Positions 8,019 to 16,282 of a stretch of DNA of 34,836 nucleotides are shown here, piece by piece. A model generated the notes under the pieces. The model worked only from the letters and a program-made list of their open reading frames with translations. It did no database searches and was not told the DNA's origin. How positions within the stretch are numbered: the stretch's first letter is position 1; each line of letters starts with the position of its first letter. The stretch lies in NCBI GenBank assembly GCA_017937125.1, contig JAGBEH010000005.1, forward strand, positions 1 to 34,836, read 5' to 3'. The DNA comes from Alistipes sp. (GTDB lineage: Bacteria > Bacteroidota > Bacteroidia > Bacteroidales > Rikenellaceae). The translations under genes and the position numbers were made by a program.

Positions 8019-8079
8019 CCTTTTCGATAAGCCGAATGCAGAGCCGAGTTCGCTCGAGCTATGCTGAGGTCGGAAAAGG
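8019..8079. repeat. Dyad repeat element with TTCG-loop hairpin
   Basis: CCTTTTCGATAAGCCGAA (8019-8036) opens the element and GAAAAGG (8073-8079) closes it, pairing with CCTTTTC; CCGA 8032-8035 can pair with TCGG 8070-8073. Inside, CGAG-TTCG-CTCG (8045-8056) forms a stem with a TTCG tetraloop, extended by AGC/GCT. Related elements start at 7942 and 8482. Confidence 0.55.
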
Positions 8080-8127
8080 ATGAAAAACGGCCGCACCTGT
8101 TTGGGACGGCAAAGTAAATTGACAACA

Positions 8128-8313
8128 GAACCCCGCGCGAATAGCGCGGGTTCCGATAAACCGCACCGCGAAACTCGAGGGAAAAGGGCGGAGCGAAGAT
8201 TGAGGAAAAGCGGAGGAGACGTTTTGTTTACAAAACCGCGAACGCGTCCGTAGCCCGAAAGCGAGCGACAGACCCCGAAGAGGTTCGCCGTGCGGGAGTT
8301 TTACGCCACTTTT
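8128..8313. repeat. 186-base intergenic direct repeat, copy 2
   Basis: Same orientation as 310-495 with three mismatches by eye, and starts with the same terminator-like hairpin (8128-8153). It lies 7818 bases from copy 1, and the pair brackets the DUF362-to-queD segment. Recombination between the copies could delete or duplicate that segment. Confidence 0.8.
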
Positions 8314-8402
8314 GCGGTCAAAAGGTACGAAGGAAATAAAGAATTTTGCGGTCAAAAGTGGCAAAGAAAGAACTTTTGCAGGCAAAGATGCCAAAGAAAG
8401 AA
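8310..8402. repeat. Degenerate ~30-base tandem repeat, three units
   Basis: Three consecutive units, 8310-8343, 8344-8373 and 8374-8402, each begin TTTTGC and end in an A-rich AAAGAA stretch. Units 1 and 2 share TTTTGCGGTCAAAAG; units 2 and 3 share CAAAGAAAGAA. Copy 1 of the large repeat has a single related hairpin at the same place (487-510), so this looks like local expansion. Confidence 0.6.
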
Positions 8403-8481
8403 TTTCGAGTTTGCCCGCAAACTCGCTTCGCCGCCCTAAGGGGGGCAAAGAGCCGACAAGAACAGGAAGAAAGAAATTTAG

Positions 8482-8499
8482 CCTTTTCGATAAGCCGAA
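8482..8499. repeat. Third copy of the 18-base repeat motif
   Basis: CCTTTTCGATAAGCCGAA, identical to 8019-8036 and one mismatch from 7942-7959. The downstream half of this copy is less symmetrical than in the other two. Confidence 0.6.
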
Positions 8500-8662
8500 C
8501 GCAGAGCCCCGCGACCGCAGAAGATGAACTGCAACGAGTAGCGGAAAGATGAAAGAATAAGGAAAGTATTAACAAAAATACAGAGACCGTCGCAGACGGC
8601 CGTATACATACGAAAATTCCCCGACCGAAGAATATAACGGACAAATTTTAACATTGTAGCCG

Positions 8663-11587
8663 ATGGCTGACAACGGATTGAAAAAACTCTTTTTGGTCGA
8701 TGCCTACGCATTGATTTTCAAGTATTATTACGCCTTTATGGGGCGGCCGATGCGCAACCGCACGGGAATGAACATCTCTATCGTCTTCGGATTCACGAAG
8801 TTCCTGCGCGATATTCAGAAGCGCGAAAAACCCGACCTGCTGGGCGTGGCGTTCGATCCGAAAGGCGGTTCTTTCCGCAAGAATATCTTCGCGGAATACA
8901 AGGCCAACCGCCCCGCGACACCCGAAGACATACTCGAATCTACGCCTTACATCAAGCGTCTGCTCGACGCTATGTGCATCCCCATACTCGAAGTCGAGGG
9001 ATACGAGGCCGACGACGTCATAGGCACGCTGGCGCATAAGGGCGCCGCTGCGGGATACGAGGTCTATATGGTTACGCCCGACAAGGACTACGGCCAGTTG
9101 GTCGGCGACCACCGCCACATATACAAACAGAAAGGCGACGGCATAGAGATAGTCGATACGGCCGCCGTATGCGAGAAATACGGCATAGACGACCCCGTTC
9201 TGGTACGCGACATCCTCGCGCTGTGGGGCGATGCGTCGGACAACATCCCGGGGGTTCCGGGCATAGGTGAAAAGAGCGCCTGCAAGTTGGTGCAGACGTG
9301 GGGTACGGTCGAGAACATTCTCGACAACACTGGTAATATCAAGGGCAAGCAGGGCGAGAATATCGCTGCGTGGGGCGACAAACTGCGGCTGGCCAAGCGT
9401 CTGACGACCATTTGCCTCGACGTACCTGTCGAGTTCGACCCCGCCGCGCTTACGGTCTGCGCACCCAATATCGATGCACTGAGGGCATTGTTCGCCGAGT
9501 TGGATTTCCGTATGTTTATGAACGATCTGGCCAATCTGGCACCGCCCGAAGAGTTGAGCGACGTCCCGCGCCAGGCCGCGCAAACGCAGCTCGCCGAGGT
9601 GGCGCGCGCCAAGTCATATGCGGCCAAAAAGGCGGCTATGGCGGGTCAGGGCGATCTGTTCGCGCAGGCGGAGGAAACGACCGTCGAGAGCGCGGCATCG
9701 AATATAGCGGCGGGCGAAGCCGACATGAGGAACGGTGCAGCGAACGGTACGGAAAACGACACTCCCGAAGCCGAAGAGTTGGCGACAGCCGCCACTACGC
9801 CGCACGAGTACAAGGTGGTCTATACGATAGATGAGTTGCGCGAGACGGTGGCGCAGGTGTCGAAATACGACGAATTCTGTTTCGATACCGAGACTATGGG
9901 TTTCGACATCTTCAACGACCGTATCGTCGGTCTGTCGTTGGCCGTAGAGCCGCACAAAGCGTGGTACATACCTTTCGACGGCCGTTCGAACGAGGAGTAT
10001 GCCGCCGTGTTGCGGCCGCTGTTCGCCGATGCGGGCATCGCCAAGATAGGGCAGAATATGAAGTTCGACATAATGGTGTTGAGCCGTCTGGGCATAAGTG
10101 TCGAGGGGCGCAAGTACGACACGATGATACTTCACTACCTGCTCGATCCCGAGTCGCGCCACAATATGAATGCCCTTTCCGTACGTTATCTGAACTACAA
10201 GCCCATAGAGATAGAGACGCTCATAGGTCGCGGCGCCAAGCAGCTGACGATGGATCTGGTGGCCGTCGAGCGCGTCGCGGAGTATGCCGCCGAAGATGCG
10301 GACGTTACGCTGCGGCTGAAACGGGCGTTGATGCCGCTTGTCGAGGAGCAGGGGCTGTGCGACCTCTACTCCGATATCGAGGAGCCGATGATAGATGTTC
10401 TGGTCGATATGGAACTTACGGGTGTCTGCATCGACTCGGAGCTGCTGAACCGCTATGCCGTCGAGTTGAACGAAAGGCTCGCCGATCTCGAACGGCAGGT
10501 GCGCGACGAGGCGGGCGAGCCGACGCTGAATATAAACTCCACGCGCCAGTTGGGCGAGGTGCTGTTCGCGAAGATGCGCATAGCCGAGAAGCCCAAGATG
10601 ACGAAAACCAAGCAGTTCTGCACCGACGAGGAGTATTTGCAGAACTTTGCCCACAAATACCGCATCGTCGATTTGATATTGGAGTATCGCGGTGTCAAGA
10701 AACTGCTATCGACATACGTCGAGGCGTTGCCGCTGTTGGTTAACAGGGCGACGGGACGCATTCACACCTCTTTCAATCAAGCCGTAACGGCTACGGGACG
10801 TCTTTCGTCGGCAAACCCCAACCTCCAGAACATCCCCGTGCGCGAGGAGCAGGGGCGCCGCATACGCGAAGCGTTCATACCGTCGGATGACGGGCATCTG
10901 CTGCTCTCGGCCGATTACAGTCAGGTGGAGCTGCGCCTTATGGCGCACCTGAGCGGCGACGAGTCCCTCATCGACGCTTTCCGCCACGGCGAGGATATTC
11001 ACGCCGCGACGGCTGCCAAGCTCTTCGGCAAAACTATCGGGGAGGTTACGGGCGATGAACGCCGCAAGGCCAAGACGGCCAATTTCGGCATAATATACGG
11101 CATCTCGGCATTCGGCTTGAGCCAGCGTCTGGAGCTGCCGCGCTCGGAGGCCAAGGCCATAATAGACGGGTATTTCCAGTCGTATCCGAAAGTTCGGGAG
11201 TATATGGACCGTGTGGCTCGGGAGGCTCGGGAAAAGGGGTATGTGACGACCATATTCGGTCGCAGGCGCTATCTGAACGACATAAATTCGAGGAATGCCG
11301 TAGCGCGCGGGCTGGCCGAACGGAATGCCATAAACGCCCCCATTCAGGGCAGTGCCGCCGATATTATGAAGATTGCGATGGTGAAGATGGCGCGGGAATT
11401 CAGGCGATTGGGACTGCGGTCGAAGATGATTTTGCAGGTGCACGACGAAATCATCGTCGATATGTTGCGCGAAGAGCAGGAGACGGTCGTGAAAGTCGTG
11501 ACCGAAGCTATGGAGAATGCCGCGCGTTTGAGCGTACCGCTGATTACCGACTACGGCATAGGCAAGAACTGGCTGGAGGCGCACTGA
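8663..11587 (+). CDS. polA: DNA polymerase I
   Basis: A 974-residue three-domain enzyme for Okazaki fragment processing and repair. The N-terminal 5'-3' exonuclease (about 1-290) shows DAYALIFKYYYAF, YEADDVIGTLAHKG and DNIPGVPGIGEKSACKL. A low-complexity linker rich in Ala, Glu and Asn (about 300-385) separates it from the 3'-5' exonuclease (about 390-560). The proofreading residues are kept: D408 and E410 in FDTETMGFD, and the late YAAEDADVTLR. The polymerase part has motif A DYSQVELRLMAHLSGD (D751), motif B RRKAKTANFGIIYG and motif C LQVHDEIIVD (D928). Proofreading is therefore probably active, unlike in Taq-type enzymes. It stands alone, converging on the SGNH/MBOAT pair. Confidence 0.97.
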   Translation: MADNGLKKLFLVDAYALIFKYYYAFMGRPMRNRTGMNISIVFGFTKFLRDIQKREKPDLLGVAFDPKGGSFRKNIFAEYKANRPATPEDILESTPYIKRLLDAMCIPILEVEGYEADDVIGTLAHKGAAAGYEVYMVTPDKDYGQLVGDHRHIYKQKGDGIEIVDTAAVCEKYGIDDPVLVRDILALWGDASDNIPGVPGIGEKSACKLVQTWGTVENILDNTGNIKGKQGENIAAWGDKLRLAKRLTTICLDVPVEFDPAALTVCAPNIDALRALFAELDFRMFMNDLANLAPPEELSDVPRQAAQTQLAEVARAKSYAAKKAAMAGQGDLFAQAEETTVESAASNIAAGEADMRNGAANGTENDTPEAEELATAATTPHEYKVVYTIDELRETVAQVSKYDEFCFDTETMGFDIFNDRIVGLSLAVEPHKAWYIPFDGRSNEEYAAVLRPLFADAGIAKIGQNMKFDIMVLSRLGISVEGRKYDTMILHYLLDPESRHNMNALSVRYLNYKPIEIETLIGRGAKQLTMDLVAVERVAEYAAEDADVTLRLKRALMPLVEEQGLCDLYSDIEEPMIDVLVDMELTGVCIDSELLNRYAVELNERLADLERQVRDEAGEPTLNINSTRQLGEVLFAKMRIAEKPKMTKTKQFCTDEEYLQNFAHKYRIVDLILEYRGVKKLLSTYVEALPLLVNRATGRIHTSFNQAVTATGRLSSANPNLQNIPVREEQGRRIREAFIPSDDGHLLLSADYSQVELRLMAHLSGDESLIDAFRHGEDIHAATAAKLFGKTIGEVTGDERRKAKTANFGIIYGISAFGLSQRLELPRSEAKAIIDGYFQSYPKVREYMDRVAREAREKGYVTTIFGRRRYLNDINSRNAVARGLAERNAINAPIQGSAADIMKIAMVKMAREFRRLGLRSKMILQVHDEIIVDMLREEQETVVKVVTEAMENAARLSVPLITDYGIGKNWLEAH

Positions 11588-11677
11588 CGGCCGCAGGGCA
11601 CGGACACGATCCGTTCGGGGATATATCGACTGCAATATACGGGTGCTGCCTGCCTGAAACCGCACTGACGGCCGCAG
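11580..11677. repeat. 17-base direct repeat at the polA 3' end
   Basis: CGCACTGACGGCCGCAG occurs at 11580-11596, spanning the polA stop codon, and again at 11661-11677, 81 bases later. The rest of this 121-base convergent gap shows no clear terminator. Confidence 0.6.
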
Positions 11678-11708
11678 ACAATTTTCCCGTCCTCCTCGGC
11701 CGCTGCTG

Positions 11709-12659
11709 CTAACGCAGAGCCTTTTGCAGAAACGGCATTATCGTCGCCATATGCCTGTCTATGCCGCTGCGCGTAAGGTGATACGGTGAATCGTAGTATA
11801 GCGAATCGTGATACGATACCGCTGCGGGATTGCAAACGTAGCCTATGCCCGCCTCGTCGAGCGCGCGGACTATATTGCCTATTGCATTCTCGTCGCTGCG
11901 AAAATAGCTCTCCGCATATGTCGGCGGCAGCATAATCACTCTTACGCCCCGTTCGCGCAGGGCGGCTATCCTGTCGGCCGTCTCTTTTACCGTCGTCGGA
12001 TCGACGTCTCCCGTACATCTCTGAGTATGCCATTCGGCTTTCGGCGTACGGCCGTAGTGCGCCGTGAAATCGCCGTAACGATTGTATTCGGTGCGTTTCT
12101 CCATATTTTCGGGTATGCGGTTACCCCCCCCCTTCATCCTGCGGCGTTTTATGCGTGTGCGGATGAGTTTGTATGCGGATAAAAAATTGCGTGTGTCGAT
12201 TATGTGCGCGAATGCCTTGCCCCACCGACGTTTGATAAGGTACATATCTGTAAGGGCGATGTCTCCGTCGTAGATTACGCGATCCGTGAACTGGTTATAC
12301 TCGGCCGAAACGACGAGAACGTCGCCCGCCCGCAATGACGGAGCCGTCTGGTCGAACATAAAGTCGAGCCCCAAACCGATGTGTATGCCCATATTGACCG
12401 CGTCGCGGCCGAGCGCTTCCTCCATAATCCGGCTGTCGAATCCGAAGCGGGTGTTCGAGCCGCCGATAACGGCAACGATACCCCTCTCGGATGTTGCCGA
12501 CAGGCTGTCGAGCCGCGCCTCCTTGTCGAACGCCGATGCGTAGTTTACATACGTAAGGTCGTCGCCGACAGACAGCAGTACGAGTGTTCCGAAGCAGAGC
12601 GCGTTTATCAGCAGGAGCGGCAACAGCGCAATGAACAGGTTTTTCAGGAATCGTTTCAT
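11709..12659 (-). CDS. SGNH/DltD-like membrane-anchored partner of an MBOAT acyltransferase
   Basis: A 316-residue protein with one N-terminal membrane anchor (about 8-31) and a periplasmic SGNH-like domain. The nucleophile block is GGSNTRFGFD with S68; the late Asp/His pair is D290 and H294 in DSPYHLTRSG. A glycine-asparagine-type oxyanion block appears around VSAEYNQF. The 10-base gap after the MBOAT gene points to a DltB/DltD- or AlgI/AlgJ-like pair, in which the membrane protein passes an acyl group across the membrane and the SGNH partner places it on a cell-envelope glycan. The target here is unknown. A run of nine G (minus strand; 12124-12132) encodes G177-G179 and is a possible slippage site. 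Confidence 0.75.
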   Translation of the reverse strand: MKRFLKNLFIALLPLLLINALCFGTLVLLSVGDDLTYVNYASAFDKEARLDSLSATSERGIVAVIGGSNTRFGFDSRIMEEALGRDAVNMGIHIGLGLDFMFDQTAPSLRAGDVLVVSAEYNQFTDRVIYDGDIALTDMYLIKRRWGKAFAHIIDTRNFLSAYKLIRTRIKRRRMKGGGNRIPENMEKRTEYNRYGDFTAHYGRTPKAEWHTQRCTGDVDPTTVKETADRIAALRERGVRVIMLPPTYAESYFRSDENAIGNIVRALDEAGIGYVCNPAAVSYHDSLYYDSPYHLTRSGIDRHMATIMPFLQKALR

Positions 12660-12669
12660 AAGTTCGCCG

Positions 12670-14109
12670 TCAGAATTGGAAATATATGAAATCGGACGTC
12701 TCGCCCATAGCGAGTTCGATTATCAGAATGATGACCGTGTATATCGCTATGCGCATCCCGCGGCTTTTCAACGACTCTATTTCGAGCCCGTGGTCCTTTT
12801 TGCGTTGCAGCCACTCGACGACGAGCAGCAACAGTACGTAAATACTCGTTGCGGACATATCCGCGTCGATGACGGCCGCCGCCTGCCGCATCGAGAACAT
12901 ACGTATTAGGTAGTTCGCCGCCTCGCCGATATTCTCGGCACGGAAGATTATCCAGCCGATGACTACCAGCAGGAATGTCGCGGCCATTCGCAGGAACTCC
13001 CCGACGGAGGGCAGCATATGCCCGTCGGCAGCCGTATCGCGGTATTTGCGGTTGCGGCCCGTAAGCAGCAGGGGCAGAAACAGCAGGGCGTGGTACAATC
13101 CCCAGCAGACGAACGTCCAGTTCGCGCCGTGCCATAATCCGCTGACTAAGAATATTATGAACGTGTTGCGAATGCTTTTGGCACGCCCTTCGCGACTGCC
13201 GCCCAAGGGTATGTATATGTAGTCGCGGAACCACGTGTTGAGGGATATGTGCCACCGTCGCCAGAATTCGGCTATGTCGCGCGAGAAGTAGGGGTAATCG
13301 AAATTCTTCATCAGGTCGATGCCGAAAAGCCGTGCCGACCCGATGGCTATGTCCGAATAGCCCGAGAAATCGCCGTAGATCTGGAATGCGAAGAATATGC
13401 CGCCCGCCAGCAGCTGGAGGCTGCCTGCCGTCTGTATGTTGCCGAACACGGCATTTACTATCACGGCGCAGTTGTCGGCCACGATTATCTTCTTGAACAA
13501 GCCCCACAGTATCTGACGCATACCGTCAAGAGCCTTGTCGCAGTCGAAGGTGCGCGGTGCCGTGAATTGCGGCAGTAGGTTAGTGGCGCGTTCGATAGGC
13601 CCCGCCACGAGCTGCGGGAAGAAGCTGATGAAGGCGAAAAAGGCGACTATATCGTGCGTGGCCGCCATCTTGCGGCGGTAGACGTCTATCGAGTAGCTCA
13701 ATGCCTGGAACGTGTAGAAACTTATGCCCACGGGCAACAGTATGTCTATCGTGAACCAGTCCGCCTCGATGCCTGCGGCGTTCAGCAGCCATTTCAGGTT
13801 CTCGGAGAAGAAGTTGAAGTATTTGAACAGCCCGAGAATCGCCAGATTGAGCACTATGTTGGACCCGCAGATCCATTTGCGCGCCTTGCCGTTGCCGTCG
13901 AAACGTTCGAGCAGCGTGCCGCTGAAGTAGCTGCACAAGGTGGTGAAGGCTATGAGCAGCAGAAATCTCCAGTCCCACCAGCCGTAGAACAGATAGCTTG
14001 CGGCCACGACGAAGAGATTCTGCAACTTCAGGTTCCTGCGGAATATGAACCAGTAGCCGATGAAAACCAGCGGCAGGAATATGAGGTAGCTTACCGAGTT
14101 GAACAGCAT
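12670..14109 (-). CDS. MBOAT-family O-acyltransferase (AlgI/DltB-like)
   Basis: A 479-residue multi-pass membrane protein of the MBOAT family, which transfers acyl groups (often acetyl) toward extracytoplasmic polymers. The family signatures are clear: the N-terminal MLFNSVSYLIFLPLVFIGYW, PVGISFYTFQALSYSID (about 126-142), EFWRRWHISLNTWFRDYIYI with H287, and SGLWHGANWTFVCWGLYHA with the catalytic histidine H327 and a second histidine H340. Length fits AlgI. It is the first gene of a two-gene minus-strand operon with the SGNH partner 10 bases downstream. There are no polysaccharide synthesis genes nearby, so the acceptor cannot be inferred. Confidence 0.93.
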   Translation of the reverse strand: MLFNSVSYLIFLPLVFIGYWFIFRRNLKLQNLFVVAASYLFYGWWDWRFLLLIAFTTLCSYFSGTLLERFDGNGKARKWICGSNIVLNLAILGLFKYFNFFSENLKWLLNAAGIEADWFTIDILLPVGISFYTFQALSYSIDVYRRKMAATHDIVAFFAFISFFPQLVAGPIERATNLLPQFTAPRTFDCDKALDGMRQILWGLFKKIIVADNCAVIVNAVFGNIQTAGSLQLLAGGIFFAFQIYGDFSGYSDIAIGSARLFGIDLMKNFDYPYFSRDIAEFWRRWHISLNTWFRDYIYIPLGGSREGRAKSIRNTFIIFLVSGLWHGANWTFVCWGLYHALLFLPLLLTGRNRKYRDTAADGHMLPSVGEFLRMAATFLLVVIGWIIFRAENIGEAANYLIRMFSMRQAAAVIDADMSATSIYVLLLLVVEWLQRKKDHGLEIESLKSRGMRIAIYTVIILIIELAMGETSDFIYFQF

Positions 14110-14203
14110 CTATACGGATTTAACGAACGAGTTTGCTTTTATGCGGGCGTTTTCTCATCTCTGCACATTCGCCCGCGATGGTCGAAAATGCCCGAAAACG
14201 TTG

Positions 14204-14211
14204 CAAATATA
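14204..14211 (-). promoter_or_regulatory. Candidate promoter of the MBOAT operon
   Basis: Minus-strand TATATTTG matches TAnnTTTG; a weak TTAG lies 19 bases upstream (14231-14234). Transcription would start near 14197, about 88 bases before the MBOAT ATG. The remaining 14110-14456 stretch, between the MBOAT start and the glpD promoter, shows no gene. Confidence 0.5.
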
Positions 14212-14456
14212 GTCATTTTGTCGCATATTACTAAGAACTGCATACGACTTTGCGGCCAGTTCGTTTTTTGCCGCCGTTTTACCGCCCGATGTCCCGTCTT
14301 TTCCGTCGGGAGGTGTCGCTCGCGGCGAGGCCGCACCGTCCGCTTTCATATCCTTTCGTTTCTTATGCTTCGGTCGAAAACGGTCGGTATTGTTTCCTTT
14401 TATGTTCTTTTTCTGCCTTAAAATCGATTTTGCGGAACATAATGTGGGTGAAATGT

Positions 14457-14487
14457 TTTGTCAAAAGAAATAAAAAGTCTATTTTTG
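14457..14487 (+). promoter_or_regulatory. Bacteroidetes-type promoter for glpD
   Basis: TTTG at 14457-14460 and TATTTTTG at 14480-14487 with a 19-base spacer are both consensus matches. The start of transcription would fall near 14494. Confidence 0.7.
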
Positions 14488-14488
14488 C

Positions 14489-14538
14489 CACGTGAACGAT
14501 GACGTAATACGAAATTACGCAACGTCGTCATTTACGTG
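14489..14538 (+). promoter_or_regulatory. Nested dyad in the glpD promoter/leader
   Basis: An inner stem 14503-14508/14514-14519 (CGTAAT/ATTACG, loop ACGAA) is flanked by ATGACG 14499-14504 versus CGTCAT 14526-14531, and by CACGT 14489-14493 versus ACGTG 14534-14538. It begins right after the -7 box and straddles the predicted start point. This fits an operator for a dimeric regulator or a 5' hairpin; which one is unknown. Confidence 0.45.
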
Positions 14539-14566
14539 TGAAAAGCAACTGAATACCGAAAAATAT

Positions 14567-16135
14567 ATGAAAAGAGAAGTTTTATTGGAACAAATCGCCG
14601 ATACCGGGAAGGTATGGGACGTCGTTGTCGTAGGCGGCGGTGCAACGGGCTTGGGCTGCGCCGTGGATGCCGCGATGCGCGGATACAGCGTTGCGCTGTT
14701 CGAACAGAATGACTTTGCCAAATGTACGTCGAGCCGCAGCACGAAGCTCGTACACGGCGGTGTGCGTTACCTTCAGAAGGGCGACGTGGCATTGGTGCGC
14801 GAAGCCCTGCACGAGCGCGGACGCCTGCGCCGCAATGCTCCGCATCTCGTGAAAAACCAGTCGTTCGTCATTTCGAACTATTCGTGGTGGGACAATTTCC
14901 TCTATACGTGCGGACTTACGGTCTACGATATGCTCTCGTGGGGAGGTCTGGGACTGGGACGCTCGTACTTCATCCCCAAAAGCAAGGTCAAGAAGTGCCT
15001 GCCCAAAATCAAGCACGAAGGTCTGAAGGGCGGCGTAATCTATCGCGACGGCCAGTTCGACGACTCGCGTTTAGCGATAAACCTCGCGCAGACGGCTGCC
15101 GAGCACGGCGGCTGTCCCATAAACCAGATGACCGTAAAGGCCATCATCCACGACAATGCGGGCAAGGCTGCGGGCGTGAAGGTCGCCGACAACGAAACGG
15201 GCAAGGAGTACACCGTACGCGCCAAGGCCGTCATCAACGCTGCTGGCTGCTTCGTGGACGATATTATGAAGATGGACTCGGACAGCCACACCAAGATGGT
15301 CGTGCCCAGTCAGGGAGTGCACCTCGTGCTCGATATGAAGTTCCTCCAGAGCGATTACGCCATTATGGTTCCCAAGACGTCGGACGGCCGCGTGCTGTTC
15401 GCAGTGCCGTGGCACGGCCGCGTAGTCGTCGGTACGACCGACATCGTGCGCGAGAAGGCCGAACTGGAGCCGCGCCCGTTGGACGAGGAGATAGATTTCA
15501 TCCTCAATACGGCGGGATTGTATATGACGCCCGCGCCTACGCGTGCCGACATTCTCTCGGTATTCGCGGGTCAGCGTCCGCTCGCAGCGCCCAAGAAGGA
15601 GGGCAAGAGCACGAAAGAGATTTCGCGCAGCCACAAGGTGCTCGTCTCCGACAACAACCTCATCACCATAACGGGCGGAAAGTGGACTACGCACCGCCGT
15701 ATGGCGCAGGATACCGTAGACAAGGCCATAGCACTCGGTCTGCTGCCCGAGCGCAAGTGCCGGACATACAACTACAAAATTCACGGCTGGCGTCCGAACC
15801 CCGATCTTAACGACCATATGTACGTCTACGGCAGCGATGCGGATGCGATTCGCGCGTTGGCCGAGGAGAATCCCGCATATGCGGAAAAACTCTCCGAGAA
15901 GTTCGACTATACCGTCGCCGAAGTGGTATGGGCAGTCCGCGAGGAGATGGCACGCAACGTAGACGACATTCTGGCACGTCGCGTACGTATGCTCTATATC
16001 GATGCGCGCGAAGCTGCGGCCGTAGCGCCGAAAGTGGCGGCTGTCGTCGCTGCCGAACTCGGGTACGACAAGGCGTGGGAAGAGGCGCAGGTCGCTTCGT
16101 TCCGCGAGATAGCGTCGCATTATTATATCGATTAG
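14567..16135 (+). CDS. glpD: FAD-dependent glycerol-3-phosphate dehydrogenase
   Basis: A 522-residue flavoenzyme that oxidises sn-glycerol-3-phosphate to dihydroxyacetone phosphate and feeds electrons to quinone at the membrane. The FAD fold is VWDVVVVGGGATGLGCAVDA (about 17-36), followed by SRSTKLVHGGVRYL. Conserved blocks HGRVVVGTTD, VFAGQRPL and ITGGKWTTHRRMAQDTVD follow, then the C-terminal cap. I start at the ATG at 14567 (MKREVLLEQI); an in-frame ATG at 14492 would lie at the predicted transcription start and run through the dyad. It converges on a glycerophosphodiester phosphodiesterase gene across a shared terminator, so product and substrate of the two enzymes connect. Confidence 0.95.
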   Translation: MKREVLLEQIADTGKVWDVVVVGGGATGLGCAVDAAMRGYSVALFEQNDFAKCTSSRSTKLVHGGVRYLQKGDVALVREALHERGRLRRNAPHLVKNQSFVISNYSWWDNFLYTCGLTVYDMLSWGGLGLGRSYFIPKSKVKKCLPKIKHEGLKGGVIYRDGQFDDSRLAINLAQTAAEHGGCPINQMTVKAIIHDNAGKAAGVKVADNETGKEYTVRAKAVINAAGCFVDDIMKMDSDSHTKMVVPSQGVHLVLDMKFLQSDYAIMVPKTSDGRVLFAVPWHGRVVVGTTDIVREKAELEPRPLDEEIDFILNTAGLYMTPAPTRADILSVFAGQRPLAAPKKEGKSTKEISRSHKVLVSDNNLITITGGKWTTHRRMAQDTVDKAIALGLLPERKCRTYNYKIHGWRPNPDLNDHMYVYGSDADAIRALAEENPAYAEKLSEKFDYTVAEVVWAVREEMARNVDDILARRVRMLYIDAREAAAVAPKVAAVVAAELGYDKAWEEAQVASFREIASHYYID

Positions 16136-16227
16136 CGCGACGGTTCGAAAGTCGCCCTGCGGCGGCAGTTCGTGTCGGCGGGTGACATACGGTGTCTCCG
16201 CTCCGAATCGGACCTCCGGACATACAT

Positions 16228-16263
16228 AATTAATCCCCGCCGATTATTCGGCGGGGATTAATT
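16228..16263. terminator. Bidirectional terminator between glpD and the GDPD gene
   Basis: A perfect 16-bp stem, 16228-16243 with 16248-16263, loop TTAT, with AT-rich ends on both sides. It serves glpD on the plus strand and the long lipoprotein operon on the minus strand. Confidence 0.9.
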
Positions 16264-16282
16264 ATTCCGTCATCGTTCCCGA

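Larger units (their letters stand above)
7954..8662. other. 709-base gene-free, repeat-rich gap before polA
   Basis: No open frame here resembles a protein. The gap contains two back-to-back dyad elements, copy 2 of the 186-base repeat (8128-8313), a three-unit degenerate tandem repeat (8310-8402) and a third copy of the 18-base motif (8482-8499). A weak TAACATTG at 8649-8656 resembles a -7 box but lies only 6 bases from the polA ATG. I see no better polA promoter. Confidence 0.65.

Noticed and set aside
8649-8656. TAACATTG as a polA -7 box
   Set aside because: One mismatch from consensus and only 6 bases from the ATG, which would give an almost leaderless message; no matching -33 element.
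14492-14566. Upstream start for glpD at 14492
   Set aside because: That ATG coincides with the predicted transcription start and the added residues are encoded by the dyad; the start at 14567 gives the usual N-terminus.
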